Shown here: positions 1 to 8,861 of the stretch, piece by piece
Layout: every line of letters starts with the position of its first letter
Position numbering within the stretch: position 1 is the first letter of the stretch
Source of the DNA: Ignavibacteria bacterium
GTDB taxonomy: Bacteria; Bacteroidota; Ignavibacteria; Kapaibacteriales; UBA2268
Assembly: GCA_012522895.1 (NCBI GenBank)
Contig: JAAYJM010000119.1
Coordinates: 1-37,421, forward strand
Length of the DNA stretch: 37,421 nt
Reading direction: 5' to 3'
Notes under the pieces: model-generated
Told to the model about the DNA's origin: nothing
The model's input: only the letters and a program-made list of their open reading frames with translations
The model's database searches: none
Made by a program: the position numbers and the translations under genes

Positions 1-543
1 GTATTATCCAATAGCAGTATAAATGCACAGGGAGTTCAGATTAAAAAGCAGGTAGTAGGCTCGGGTGGGTCAATCGCTTTAACTAACGATGATAACATCA
101 AGCTTTATGGAACTATCAATCAGTTTGCTATTGGCGATTTGAAAGAAGCCAGCAACGACGAGACAAGAGTCTTCCAGGGTTTTTGGGTCCCTGAAGATGG
201 AATTACAAGCGTTGAAGATGATATCGCATCATTTTACAGCAAAGGCGTGGCTAATTATCCAAACCCATTTTCTACATCTACAACAATTCAATATGAATTA
301 AAAAGCTCCAGCTATGTTACTGTTAAAATATATAATTTAATGGGTAATTTGCTTAGAGTGCTTTCGGGAGATTTTCAAGAGCAAGGTGTTCAAAAAGTTG
401 TCTGGGATGGTAAAGATGCCCAAGGAATTGAGCTTGGCGCCGGTTCTTACTTCTACGAAATTTCTATTTCGCCAGCTCAGCTTTCTGGCGCTCCTTCATT
501 TACTCAATTTACTTTGAGAAATGTAATGATTATCACAAGATAA
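1..543 (+). CDS. T9SS type A sorting domain-containing small secreted protein, 5'-truncated by window edge
   Basis: Frame 1 is open from base 1 (VLSNSSINAQGVQIKKQVVGSGGSIALTNDDNIKLYGTINQFAIG...FQGFW), so the 139 ATG in the ORF track is probably not the start. 'SINAQ|GVQ' resembles the end of a signal peptide. The C-terminus (NYPNPFSTSTTIQYEL...YNLMGNLLRVL...GSYFYEI) matches the T9SS type-A sorting domain pattern. Confidence 0.8.
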   Translation, partial: VLSNSSINAQGVQIKKQVVGSGGSIALTNDDNIKLYGTINQFAIGDLKEASNDETRVFQGFWVPEDGITSVEDDIASFYSKGVANYPNPFSTSTTIQYELKSSSYVTVKIYNLMGNLLRVLSGDFQEQGVQKVVWDGKDAQGIELGAGSYFYEISISPAQLSGAPSFTQFTLRNVMIITR

Positions 544-595
544 AAAGAAGAATTATATATTTTAAATTTGTTTAACCTAATAGGAGTGATTCATT

Positions 596-3004
596 ATGAG
601 AAAGATTACTTTTCTCAGCTTAATAATCTTGATTCTTGTGTGCTTGGGTTTTCAAGATACCTTAGCCCAACTACCCAAGACAATCAACTATCAAGCGAAG
701 TTAGTCGATGATGCAAATCAGCCGCTTAATCGCAACGTAACTATCACATTCAGCATTTACGACCAAGAAGTTGGCGGAAACCCACTATGGGTTGAGCCAC
801 AGGACGTTATTGCTGTTAATGGATACGTAAATGTTTATCTTGGCGAGTTTAATCCAATGAACTTGGATTTTAGCAAGCAGTATTGGCTTGAAATTCAAGT
901 GGGCGCTGGAAACCCATACTCTCCAAGAACTAAACTTTCTACATCTCCTTACTCAATTAGCTCATCTTTTGCTAATGAATCAGGGATAGCTAATTCTGTT
1001 GCTAATCAATCTATTACTTTAAATTCATTAGCTCCAGAAGTTTTAGCAGCCGGTGGCGATTTGGAAGGAACTTTTCCAAATCCAAGAATTAAGTCCTCTG
1101 CTATTGCTGAAAAAATAGCTAATGGTAGCATTTCGATTGAAATGTTAGCCCCAGAAGTAAGGGAATATTTATCACCACTTGGTGGCGACCTTACTGGAGT
1201 GCCAAGCAATGCAAGAATTAAAGCTGGTGCGGTTAGAACGGTTAATTTGCAAGATGGAAGCGTAACAAGCGATAAAATAGCAAACGCCTCTATCGGCTTA
1301 TCACACCTTTCGCCAGGACTTACCGGGAGTTTTATAAATTCAGCTTCCACTGTTGGTTCTGAGAGCGATTTAACTGGAACTTTTGCAACTTTGAAAGTAG
1401 CAAAAATTAATGGCGTTCCAATTAATACCACAGTGCCTTTAAACAATGGCGCTGTTTATATGTATGACAATGTGAATGGAACTTGGGTCCCCGCAATCGC
1501 TGGTGGCGCTTTGGTCGGTCCTTATAGTAACTTATCTTTCAATACAAGTGGCGCAAGCGATGGCGATGTATTAAAGTATGATTCGGTTACAGGCAAAGCA
1601 ACTTGGTCAGCAGACCCTGGGGTAGTTCTTCCTTTCAGTGCTAGCTCCACTGCTAATGTTGATGCGTTCCAAATTACACAAGCAAATATTAACGGTGATG
1701 CTGCAACAACAGCAATCAAAGGCGAAAACCTTGACGCACAAGGACAGGCTGCGCATTTTACTAACAGCAATCCAAATTCAGTAAAACCCGCTGTTACTAT
1801 GACAAATGCAAGCGGTTTGCATTCTGGAACTGCTTTTGAAGCATATAAAGATGTTGTGCAATCGGATCTAAGCCTTGAGCCGCGTCAACCTCATTATGTT
1901 GGAAAAATTTATGATACAGACCAAACGACACCCGGTGGACGTGGGCTTTATATTGAAAGCAATACACCCAGAACTTCTGATCCTGGCGTTGTAGGCGGTA
2001 TACCTTATCACAATTGGAGTTCGTTGAATAATGACCCAATGGATAAAGACGAAGCAACTTTAGTTGTTAGAAACAGATCAACAGACGATAAAAAAATTGC
2101 TATTAAAACTTACGGTGATATTGTTGCTAATTCTTGGCTATATGCAAGCGATGGACTCGTCCTTGGAACTGGCACATATTCAACACAATTAACACCTCCA
2201 GACGCAACTGTTGATGCTCTTAAATTAACTGGAAATTTAAAACTTATTGACGGAACAGGAAACGTTGCCGGAACAATCCAAGCTGGTAGCTTTGCCGGTG
2301 ATGGTTCTGAAATTACTGGTATTTTACCATCAAATATTGCTCAAGCTGGCGCAGCATTGAACGAAGTATTAACTTGGGATGGAACTGAGTGGGTTCCAGG
2401 ACCTTCGAGTGGCTCAGTTACCGAAACTGACCCTGTGTTTACAGAATCCCCTGCTGGTGGTATCACCGCTACCCAGATATCGAATTGGGATAGTGCTTTT
2501 GGCTGGGGCGATCATTCGAGTGCTGGTTACCTTACATCTTCAGCATTTAACAGTTCTCCTGCTGGTGGTATCACTGCTACCCAGATATCGAATTGGGATA
2601 GTGCTTTTGGTTGGGGTGATCATTCGAGTGCTGGTTACCTTACATCTTCAGCATTTAACAGTTCTCCTGCTGGTGGCATCACCGCTACCCAGATATCGAA
2701 TTGGGACAATGCTTATAGCTGGGGCGATCATTCCACAGAAGGCTATATGAAAGCCGCTGATTTTAATTCTACTCCTGCTGCTGGTATCACATCGGCACAG
2801 GTAACAAATTGGAACAATGATTTTGGCTGGGGCGATCATTCCACAGAAGGCTATTTAAAGAATATAAACAATGAATCAATTAACGATTTAAGCGATGTTA
2901 ATACAACTGGTGTTGTTAATGGACAAGTTCTCGGTTGGGACGGCACAGCTTGGGTTCCACAGAATGCTACTATGACAGAAGCTGACCCAGTTTTTGTTAG
3001 TTAG
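596..3004 (+). CDS. Tail-fibre-like repeat surface protein, N-terminal portion (signal peptide, 'INYQAKL...SPYSIS' head, GWGDHS repeats), ending at in-frame TAG
   Basis: SD-like AGGAG at 582-586. Signal peptide MRKITFLSLIILILVCLGFQDTLAQ. Repeat units 'SSPAGGITATQISNWDSAFGWGDHSSAGYLTSSAFN'. The same frame continues past the TAG. Confidence 0.75.
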   Translation: MRKITFLSLIILILVCLGFQDTLAQLPKTINYQAKLVDDANQPLNRNVTITFSIYDQEVGGNPLWVEPQDVIAVNGYVNVYLGEFNPMNLDFSKQYWLEIQVGAGNPYSPRTKLSTSPYSISSSFANESGIANSVANQSITLNSLAPEVLAAGGDLEGTFPNPRIKSSAIAEKIANGSISIEMLAPEVREYLSPLGGDLTGVPSNARIKAGAVRTVNLQDGSVTSDKIANASIGLSHLSPGLTGSFINSASTVGSESDLTGTFATLKVAKINGVPINTTVPLNNGAVYMYDNVNGTWVPAIAGGALVGPYSNLSFNTSGASDGDVLKYDSVTGKATWSADPGVVLPFSASSTANVDAFQITQANINGDAATTAIKGENLDAQGQAAHFTNSNPNSVKPAVTMTNASGLHSGTAFEAYKDVVQSDLSLEPRQPHYVGKIYDTDQTTPGGRGLYIESNTPRTSDPGVVGGIPYHNWSSLNNDPMDKDEATLVVRNRSTDDKKIAIKTYGDIVANSWLYASDGLVLGTGTYSTQLTPPDATVDALKLTGNLKLIDGTGNVAGTIQAGSFAGDGSEITGILPSNIAQAGAALNEVLTWDGTEWVPGPSSGSVTETDPVFTESPAGGITATQISNWDSAFGWGDHSSAGYLTSSAFNSSPAGGITATQISNWDSAFGWGDHSSAGYLTSSAFNSSPAGGITATQISNWDNAYSWGDHSTEGYMKAADFNSTPAAGITSAQVTNWNNDFGWGDHSTEGYLKNINNESINDLSDVNTTGVVNGQVLGWDGTAWVPQNATMTEADPVFVS
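2450..2773 (+). repeat. Tandem repeat, 108-bp period, three copies (2450, 2558, 2666)
   Basis: Copies 1 and 2 differ at only about 3 positions, all synonymous C/T third-codon changes. Copy 3 diverges in its second half. Confidence 0.9.
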
Positions 3005-3076
3005 CTTTACGACAATGCTAAAGTATTTGATTGGGATAGTGCTTTTGGCTGAGGCGATCACTCCACAGAAGCTTAT

Positions 3077-6000
3077 ATGAAAAGCGCTGATTTCAATAGT
3101 TCTCCTGCTGGTGGCATCACATCGGCACAGATAATTAATTGGAACACTGCTTTTGGCTGGGGCGATCATTCCACAGAAGGTTATATGAAAACTGCTGATT
3201 TCAATAGTTCTCCTGCTGCTGGCATCACTGCAACTGAGATAACAAATTGGAACAATGCTTATAGCTGGGGCGACCACTCCACAGCTGGCTACATTAATTT
3301 GCCATTTGCTCAATCTTACGACGAGAGCTCAGCTCTTTTCTCATTGACCAATAGCGGTAATGGAGCTGTTGCAGTATTTTATGGCAATAGTTTAACTAAT
3401 CCCACTCTTATTGCTCAAAATCCAAATGGTTTAGCATTACAGGTAAATGGTGTATTCCACGTAGATGGTGACGCTGGTTTTGAAAATGACGTGTTCATTA
3501 CAAATGATCTTTACACTGGCGATGCTTATACAAATAATATTATCAGCAGCGGTTACATTCAATCTGTTGGTGATATTGGAGTTGGTGCAGATTTATTTGT
3601 TACAAATGATGTTTATGCGAATGATGTTAATGCAAATGATATTTACGCAGTAAACCTTTATGGTAATGTTGATTTATCAAACTTAAACGACGGTGGAGCT
3701 GCAACTGGTCAAGTTCTTGGTTGGGACGGCGCCGCTTGGGTTCCACAAAACGCGACAATGACAGAAACAGATCCAATATTTGATACTTGGCTCAATAATA
3801 CTGCTAATGTAGCGAATTGGAATACGGCTTATGGCTGGGGCGATCATTCCACAGAAGGCTATATGAAGAGCGCAGATTTCAACACAACACCAGCTGCTGG
3901 CATTACAGCGACTGATGTAACGAATTGGAACAATGCTTATGGCTGGGGCGATCATTCCACAGAAGGCTATTTAAAGAATGTAAACAATGAATCAATAAAT
4001 GATTTAAACGATGTTAATACAACTGGTGTTGTTAATGGTCAAGTTCTCGGTTGGGACGGCACAGCTTGGGTTCCACAAAATGCAACAATGACAGAAGCAG
4101 ATCCAATATTTGATACTTGGCTTAATAATACTGCTAATGTAGCGAATTGGGATAGTGCTTTTGGCTGGGGCGATCACTCAGCAGAAGGCTATTTAAAATT
4201 ACCTTATTCAGGTTCTTTTGCTGATGAAACTGTGTTGAATCTTACTAATAATAGTGCTGTTAATAGCACTTTAGTAGTAAGCAATCCAAATGGCTGGGCA
4301 TTAGAGGTAAATGGTATAATGCAAGCTAATGATGATGTTGGAATTAGCGGTGATTTATTTGTTTTTGGAACTACTGGGATAGTAGCTTCTGGAGACGTAA
4401 TAGCAACGAACTTTTATGGTAATGTTGGTTTAGATAATTTGGATCAAGGTGGAGCAGTAACTGGTCAAGTTCTCGGTTGGGACGGCACAGTTTGGGTTCC
4501 ACAGAGTGCCACAGTGACAGAAGCAGATCCAATATTTGATACTTGGCTCAATAATACTGCTAATGTATCTGATTGGAATACGGCTTTTGGTTGGGGCGAT
4601 CATTCCACAGAAGGCTATATGAAAACTGCAGATTTCAATACAACACCAGCTGCTGGCATTACAGCGACTGAGGTAACGAATTGGAACAATGCTTTTGGCT
4701 GGGGCGATCACTCCACAGAAGGTTATTTAAAGAATATAAACAGTGAATCAATAAATGATTTAAATGATGTCAATACAACTGGTGTTGTTAATGGTCAAGT
4801 CCTTGGTTGGGACGGCACAGCTTGGGTTCCACAAAATGCGACGATGACAGAAACAGATCCAATATTTGATACTTGGCTTAACAATACTGCTAATGTCTCT
4901 GATTGGAATACTGCTTTTGGCTGGGGCGATCACTCCACAGCTGGCTATTTGACATTGCCAATTGATGAAAGTTTAAACTCTGCTGCCGCTATAGTTGATT
5001 TAACAAACACTGGAACCGGAGCCGTTATGAGTTTGACAAATAACAGCAACCTTAACAGTGCGTTAATCGTTACAAACACAAGTGGTGGAAATGCTTTAGA
5101 TGTTACAGGCAATGTGGTGGTTCACGGAGAGGGTGGCTTTAACGGGCTGTCAGTAGATGGCTTAACTATTTTTGACAACCTTGGAAGCGATGCTTTGATT
5201 GTTACAAGTGGGACTTCCACTTTTGCCGATGATGTTTATATGCTAACAGAATTAAATGGTTTGGGAACTGCTGTAATCAAAGATTTTGACGAAATTGCTG
5301 CAAATACAATTAGCGCAACAACTTTCATCGGCTCCATTAATCTTGCACAAAATTTAGCAAATGGAACTGTTGGAGCAATTGCTTACCAAACTGCTGCTAA
5401 CGAAACTGGTTTTGTAGCACCAGCAGCTGGAGTTGGTCAAATTCTTACTTCTGCATTAGATATTAATGGAAATTTTGTTCCCGCTTGGGATACTCAAGTT
5501 ATTGACGCCGTAAATATTTTTGACGGTGCCATAACCGAGAGCAAAATTGAAGATGGCGCTGTATCTAACAGCAAAATTGCTCAAATGGGTGCTAACGATG
5601 GCGAAGCTCTTATTTGGAGTGATGCAAATTCACAATGGCAACCACAGGATATTACTGTTACTGAATTGGACCCAATATTTGATGCTTGGTATAATGATGC
5701 AGATCCAAATAGTGATGTCGCAAATTGGAATACCGCATTCAACTGGGTAAATGCTAATAGCGCAAATGTATTGTTAAATACTTCTTCAATCGGTGATTTA
5801 GCTGATGTTGATTTAGCTACAAATCCACCAGTTGTTGATGATGTCCTTTCCTTTGATGGGACAAATTGGATTCCAACTGCAATTAACTTAACAACTACTT
5901 TGCAAGAAGCTTACGAAGGCGGAAATGAAATTGAAGTAGATAATAATTTACCAGTAACATTTACTGCTGCAGCTGGTTACAATGGTCAAAGAATTATGTC

Positions 6001-7372
6001 AATTTACAATGAAGGCAATGTTCAAGGTTTGAGCATTGAAACTAATAATGATCAAAATGAAGAAGCAACTTTATTTGTAAGCTCAAACGCTGGTTCTGGG
6101 GCTAATAATTGGGGTTCTGTGGCTATTTTTGAAAACACAAACCCGGCTAATAAAGATTATTCAGTAGGCATTTCAACTGCCTCGAATCAAACAGATGCCG
6201 TTGCACTTCAAGTTGCTGCAGGTGGTAATGTGAGCCGTGCTTTAAATGTATCCGGTAATTCAGTTTTGACAAGCTATGATAATACTAATGCAGCTGCACT
6301 TTTAGAAGTATATCAAGAGGGAACAGGCCCTGGTGTGGTTGTAAATTCACCAAATGCAAACAACGTTGATATTGCCTTAGCAATTTCTTCTAATGCTGGC
6401 TCTGGCGCTGGTAACCTTGGAAGCGCTGCAACTTTTGCTATAACTAATCCAGCAAACAAGGACTATGCAGTAGGCGTTTCGACAGCTTCAGACCAAATTG
6501 ACGCTGTTGCACTTCAAGTAGCCGCAGGTGGTAACGTAAGCCGTGCCTTAAATGTATCTGGTAATTCAGTATTGACAAGCTATGACAATACTAATGCTTC
6601 TGCACTTTTAGATGTATATCAAGAAGGAACAGGTCCTGGTGTGGTTGTAAATTCACCAAATGCAAACAACGTTGACATAGCATTAGCAGTTTCTTCTAAT
6701 GCTGGCTCTGGCGCAGGCAACCTTGGAAGCGCAGCAACTTTTGCTATAACCAACACAGCAAACAAGGACTATGCGGTAGGCATTTCGACTGTATCAGATC
6801 ATCCAGATGCAAGAGCACTTGAAGTTATCGCAGGCGGTAACAACTCACGTGCTATAAACGTTTCTGGTAACTCAGAGTTCAGTAGTATTGATGCAAGCAA
6901 TTCTGGAAATGTCCTCGCTGTTCTTCAAGAGGGAACTGGAAGTGCTTTGGTTGTTAATATTGATAACGCAGCCTCGATAGAAGCTGCTGTTATAGTAGCT
7001 ACAAACGCTGATGAAGGTGCTGGCATCCTTGTCAACAACACCTCTAATGAAAATACTGCTGTTGGTCTCCAAATAAACCAAGGCAAGATGGTATTGTCTA
7101 CAGAAACTGTTCCAGCTAATATTGGTGTTCATACATCGTTAGCAGACAAAGGCTGTTACTCTATTGTTAAAATTACTGGTAGTGGCCTTACTACTATAGA
7201 TATTGCTGATTTACCGACTCAAGCCGTAAACGGTCAGCTATTTTGCGTTATTAACTCAACTGATAACGACATAATTTCTGATAGCGGACTTCCACTTGTT
7301 CCATTCATAGCGCAAAATGGAGCCGCAATGTTTGTTTACTTTGAAGGTGCCGGCTGGGTTCGTTTTAAATAA
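3077..7372 (+). CDS. Tail-fibre-like repeat surface protein, C-terminal portion (same frame as 596..3004, no signal peptide; first ATG is inside a repeat unit)
   Basis: Nine further GWGDHS/SWGDHS repeats, four to five 'GQVLGWDGTAWVPQNATMTEADPIFDTWLNNTANV' modules, three ~102-aa repeats near the C-terminus, then IKITGSGLTTIDIADLP...GAGWVRFK. No convincing start or signal peptide at 3077. No T9SS sorting domain at the C-terminus. Confidence 0.7.
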   Translation: MKSADFNSSPAGGITSAQIINWNTAFGWGDHSTEGYMKTADFNSSPAAGITATEITNWNNAYSWGDHSTAGYINLPFAQSYDESSALFSLTNSGNGAVAVFYGNSLTNPTLIAQNPNGLALQVNGVFHVDGDAGFENDVFITNDLYTGDAYTNNIISSGYIQSVGDIGVGADLFVTNDVYANDVNANDIYAVNLYGNVDLSNLNDGGAATGQVLGWDGAAWVPQNATMTETDPIFDTWLNNTANVANWNTAYGWGDHSTEGYMKSADFNTTPAAGITATDVTNWNNAYGWGDHSTEGYLKNVNNESINDLNDVNTTGVVNGQVLGWDGTAWVPQNATMTEADPIFDTWLNNTANVANWDSAFGWGDHSAEGYLKLPYSGSFADETVLNLTNNSAVNSTLVVSNPNGWALEVNGIMQANDDVGISGDLFVFGTTGIVASGDVIATNFYGNVGLDNLDQGGAVTGQVLGWDGTVWVPQSATVTEADPIFDTWLNNTANVSDWNTAFGWGDHSTEGYMKTADFNTTPAAGITATEVTNWNNAFGWGDHSTEGYLKNINSESINDLNDVNTTGVVNGQVLGWDGTAWVPQNATMTETDPIFDTWLNNTANVSDWNTAFGWGDHSTAGYLTLPIDESLNSAAAIVDLTNTGTGAVMSLTNNSNLNSALIVTNTSGGNALDVTGNVVVHGEGGFNGLSVDGLTIFDNLGSDALIVTSGTSTFADDVYMLTELNGLGTAVIKDFDEIAANTISATTFIGSINLAQNLANGTVGAIAYQTAANETGFVAPAAGVGQILTSALDINGNFVPAWDTQVIDAVNIFDGAITESKIEDGAVSNSKIAQMGANDGEALIWSDANSQWQPQDITVTELDPIFDAWYNDADPNSDVANWNTAFNWVNANSANVLLNTSSIGDLADVDLATNPPVVDDVLSFDGTNWIPTAINLTTTLQEAYEGGNEIEVDNNLPVTFTAAAGYNGQRIMSIYNEGNVQGLSIETNNDQNEEATLFVSSNAGSGANNWGSVAIFENTNPANKDYSVGISTASNQTDAVALQVAAGGNVSRALNVSGNSVLTSYDNTNAAALLEVYQEGTGPGVVVNSPNANNVDIALAISSNAGSGAGNLGSAATFAITNPANKDYAVGVSTASDQIDAVALQVAAGGNVSRALNVSGNSVLTSYDNTNASALLDVYQEGTGPGVVVNSPNANNVDIALAVSSNAGSGAGNLGSAATFAITNTANKDYAVGISTVSDHPDARALEVIAGGNNSRAINVSGNSEFSSIDASNSGNVLAVLQEGTGSALVVNIDNAASIEAAVIVATNADEGAGILVNNTSNENTAVGLQINQGKMVLSTETVPANIGVHTSLADKGCYSIVKITGSGLTTIDIADLPTQAVNGQLFCVINSTDNDIISDSGLPLVPFIAQNGAAMFVYFEGAGWVRFK
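3704..4960 (+). repeat. Long direct repeat, ~500 bp, copies at about 3704-4204 and 4460-4960 (offset 756 bp)
   Basis: Both begin ACTGGTCAAGTTCT(T/C)GGTTGGGACGGC and run through two GWGDHS units and NNESINDLNDVNTTGVV to ...AATTACC / ...CATTGCC. Confidence 0.85.
6080..6997 (+). repeat. Tandem repeat, 306-bp period, three copies (6080, 6386, 6692)
   Basis: Translations SSNAGSGA(N/G)N(W/L)GS...NPANKDY(S/A)VG(I/V)STAS...ALQVAAGGNVSRALNVSGNSVLTSYDNTNA... repeat every 102 aa. The third copy is more diverged. Confidence 0.88.
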
Positions 7373-7383
7373 TAATTAATATA

Positions 7384-7419
7384 TTCTTCCCCTCTTTTTT
7401 TGAGGGGAAGAATTTTTTT
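7384..7419 (+). terminator. Rho-independent terminator after the repeat gene
   Basis: Perfect 11-bp stem TTCTTCCCCTC (7384-7394) / GAGGGGAAGAA (7402-7412), T7 loop, followed by a T-run. Confidence 0.9.
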
Positions 7420-7483
7420 AGTAAATAATTATTATTTTGCATTAAAATATTTACGATTAGAAAGTCAAGGGAAAGCTTTGTTT

Positions 7484-8569
7484 ATGGTTTTAGAAAAAAA
7501 ATATTTTTTGATAATATTTGCTATTATTTGTTTTTATTCTGGAACTTGTTTATATTCGAGTAATGCTTCAGTTAATTTTTTAAAAAGAACTGATACAGCA
7601 ATTAAATTTAGTTATAGCAATAACGATGCGAAGGAAAGGACAATTATAATAATTCGCGAGGCTTTGCACCCTGCTTTAAAAATTGATGTTAAGAAAAAAT
7701 ATGAAACTGTCGTTAACAGAGACAAATTATCTGAACTTGCTAATATTGAAAGCAATTACTTTATAATAGCTGATTCAAATAATTTGTCAATATTAGACAA
7801 AGAGCTTATTTCTTTATCGCCAAGCACTGGCTATTTTATTGATGTTTATAATATAGACAAAAAAAACGTAATTGCAATGAATAGCTTTGCTTTTTCGACA
7901 CTCGCTCCTGAGCCGAGCGAGCAGGCATATCAAATTGCTTTTATTGGCAAGGAAACTGAGTCGATAACATTGACTTGGACTAATGGGAACGGAAAAGGCA
8001 GAATAGTTTTTGCTTCGCGTGATTCGATAATTGAACTGCCGGAAGACGGAGTAGAATATAAGCCAAGTGTAAATTTTTCTGACAAAGAATCGGAAGTAAA
8101 AAATAATTCTGGCACTTTTTGCGTCTATAACTCAATTTTGAACTTAGAAAAAAGAGTTACTGTCAAAAATATTGATTATGGTGAATATTATTTCCGTATA
8201 TTTGAATTTAATGGGAGTGGTGATTCGACAAATTATTTAACAAACTCGAATAAAACCAATCCGAGAAGCAAGTTTATTTATGTTTTAAAAGCGCCAGTCG
8301 CTTTAAATGCTGAAAATATTGCTAAAAATTCATTTGACGCTCGCTGGGAGCATGTTGAACGTTGTCAAGGATATTTGCTTGAAGTAGCTGAAGACGAAGA
8401 GTTTACGAAATTAATTGATATTTTTAACCCCGCTGATGTAGGTTATTGCGAGAGTATCAATGTAGATGGATTGAAATCAAACACAACTTATTTTTATAGG
8501 CTAAAAACAATTGGTTACGAAGATATTAGCGATTACTCTAATGTGATTAGAGTAAAAACTAAAAAGTAA
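7484..8569 (+). CDS. Secreted fibronectin type III-like protein
   Basis: Start moved from TTG 7400 (inside the terminator) to ATG 7484, which gives signal-like MVLEKKYFLIIFAIICFYSGTCLYSS. fn3-like segment APVALNAENIAKNSFDARWEHVERCQGYLLEVAEDEEF...TTYFYRLKTIGYEDISDYSNVIRVKT. Confidence 0.7.
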   Translation: MVLEKKYFLIIFAIICFYSGTCLYSSNASVNFLKRTDTAIKFSYSNNDAKERTIIIIREALHPALKIDVKKKYETVVNRDKLSELANIESNYFIIADSNNLSILDKELISLSPSTGYFIDVYNIDKKNVIAMNSFAFSTLAPEPSEQAYQIAFIGKETESITLTWTNGNGKGRIVFASRDSIIELPEDGVEYKPSVNFSDKESEVKNNSGTFCVYNSILNLEKRVTVKNIDYGEYYFRIFEFNGSGDSTNYLTNSNKTNPRSKFIYVLKAPVALNAENIAKNSFDARWEHVERCQGYLLEVAEDEEFTKLIDIFNPADVGYCESINVDGLKSNTTYFYRLKTIGYEDISDYSNVIRVKTKK

Positions 8570-8668
8570 TAACTCTATTTTCTTTTTGTAAATATTTTAA
8601 TTGAAAAAAGGGAGATTAGAATTTTTTTATTTTTAAATTGCAAATAATAATGGTATTTTTCAAATATG

Positions 8669-8700
8669 AATAAATATTAATTTTTCTTTTAATATTTATT
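8669..8700. repeat. Perfect 12-bp inverted repeat in AT-rich leader
   Basis: AATAAATATTAA (8669-8680) and TTAATATTTATT (8689-8700) with an 8-nt spacer. Confidence 0.7.
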
Positions 8701-8861
8701 TAGCAAATTTACTAGTATATTTAGTGTGATTTTCATTATTCTGTTTGAAATAATGGCAACAGAGTAAAGAAAATAGATATATAAACTGAAAAAATATAAT
8801 AATATATAAGAATTTAATACATTTATTCATTTTTTTTCACAAATAAAAGGAGATCCTTTAT

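Larger units (their letters stand above)
596..7372 (+). pseudogene. Candidate single gene interrupted by two nonsense codons (TAG 3002-3004, TGA 3050-3052)
   Basis: Both ORFs are in one frame (596 and 3077 are both 2 mod 3). The intervening translation LYDNAKVFDWDSAFG*GDHSTEAY continues the repeat alignment without a frameshift. Confidence 0.6.

Noticed and set aside
2379-2750. + strand 123-aa ORF with repeating 'LPRYRIGIVLL' pattern
   Set aside because: Out-of-frame shadow of the 108-bp tandem repeat (the period is divisible by 3, so alternate frames stay open).
2996-3079. Stop-codon reassignment (TAG/TGA to Trp)
   Set aside because: metK in this window ends with TAG, and 26037..27128 and 30078..30803 end with TGA at sensible C-termini, so standard stops are in use.
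2648-4711. Minus-strand ORFs 2648-2839, 2888-3313, 3683-3955 and 4430-4711 with repeated 'MIAPAxSIVPIRYLSRCNAS'
   Set aside because: Antisense translation of the same GWGDHS repeats. No independent start signals; the similarity among them is inherited from the sense repeats.
2450-4960. CRISPR-like array from regularly spaced similar sequences
   Set aside because: The repeats are coding, contiguous and in frame, with no unique spacers of constant length and no cas genes.
2450-7372. Diversity-generating retroelement target
   Set aside because: No reverse transcriptase ORF in the window and no adenine-focused template/variable repeat pair. Differences between copies are mostly synonymous.
7400-7483. 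TTG start at 7400 for the 389-aa ORF
   Set aside because: It lies inside the terminator hairpin of the preceding gene. ATG 7484 gives a proper signal peptide.
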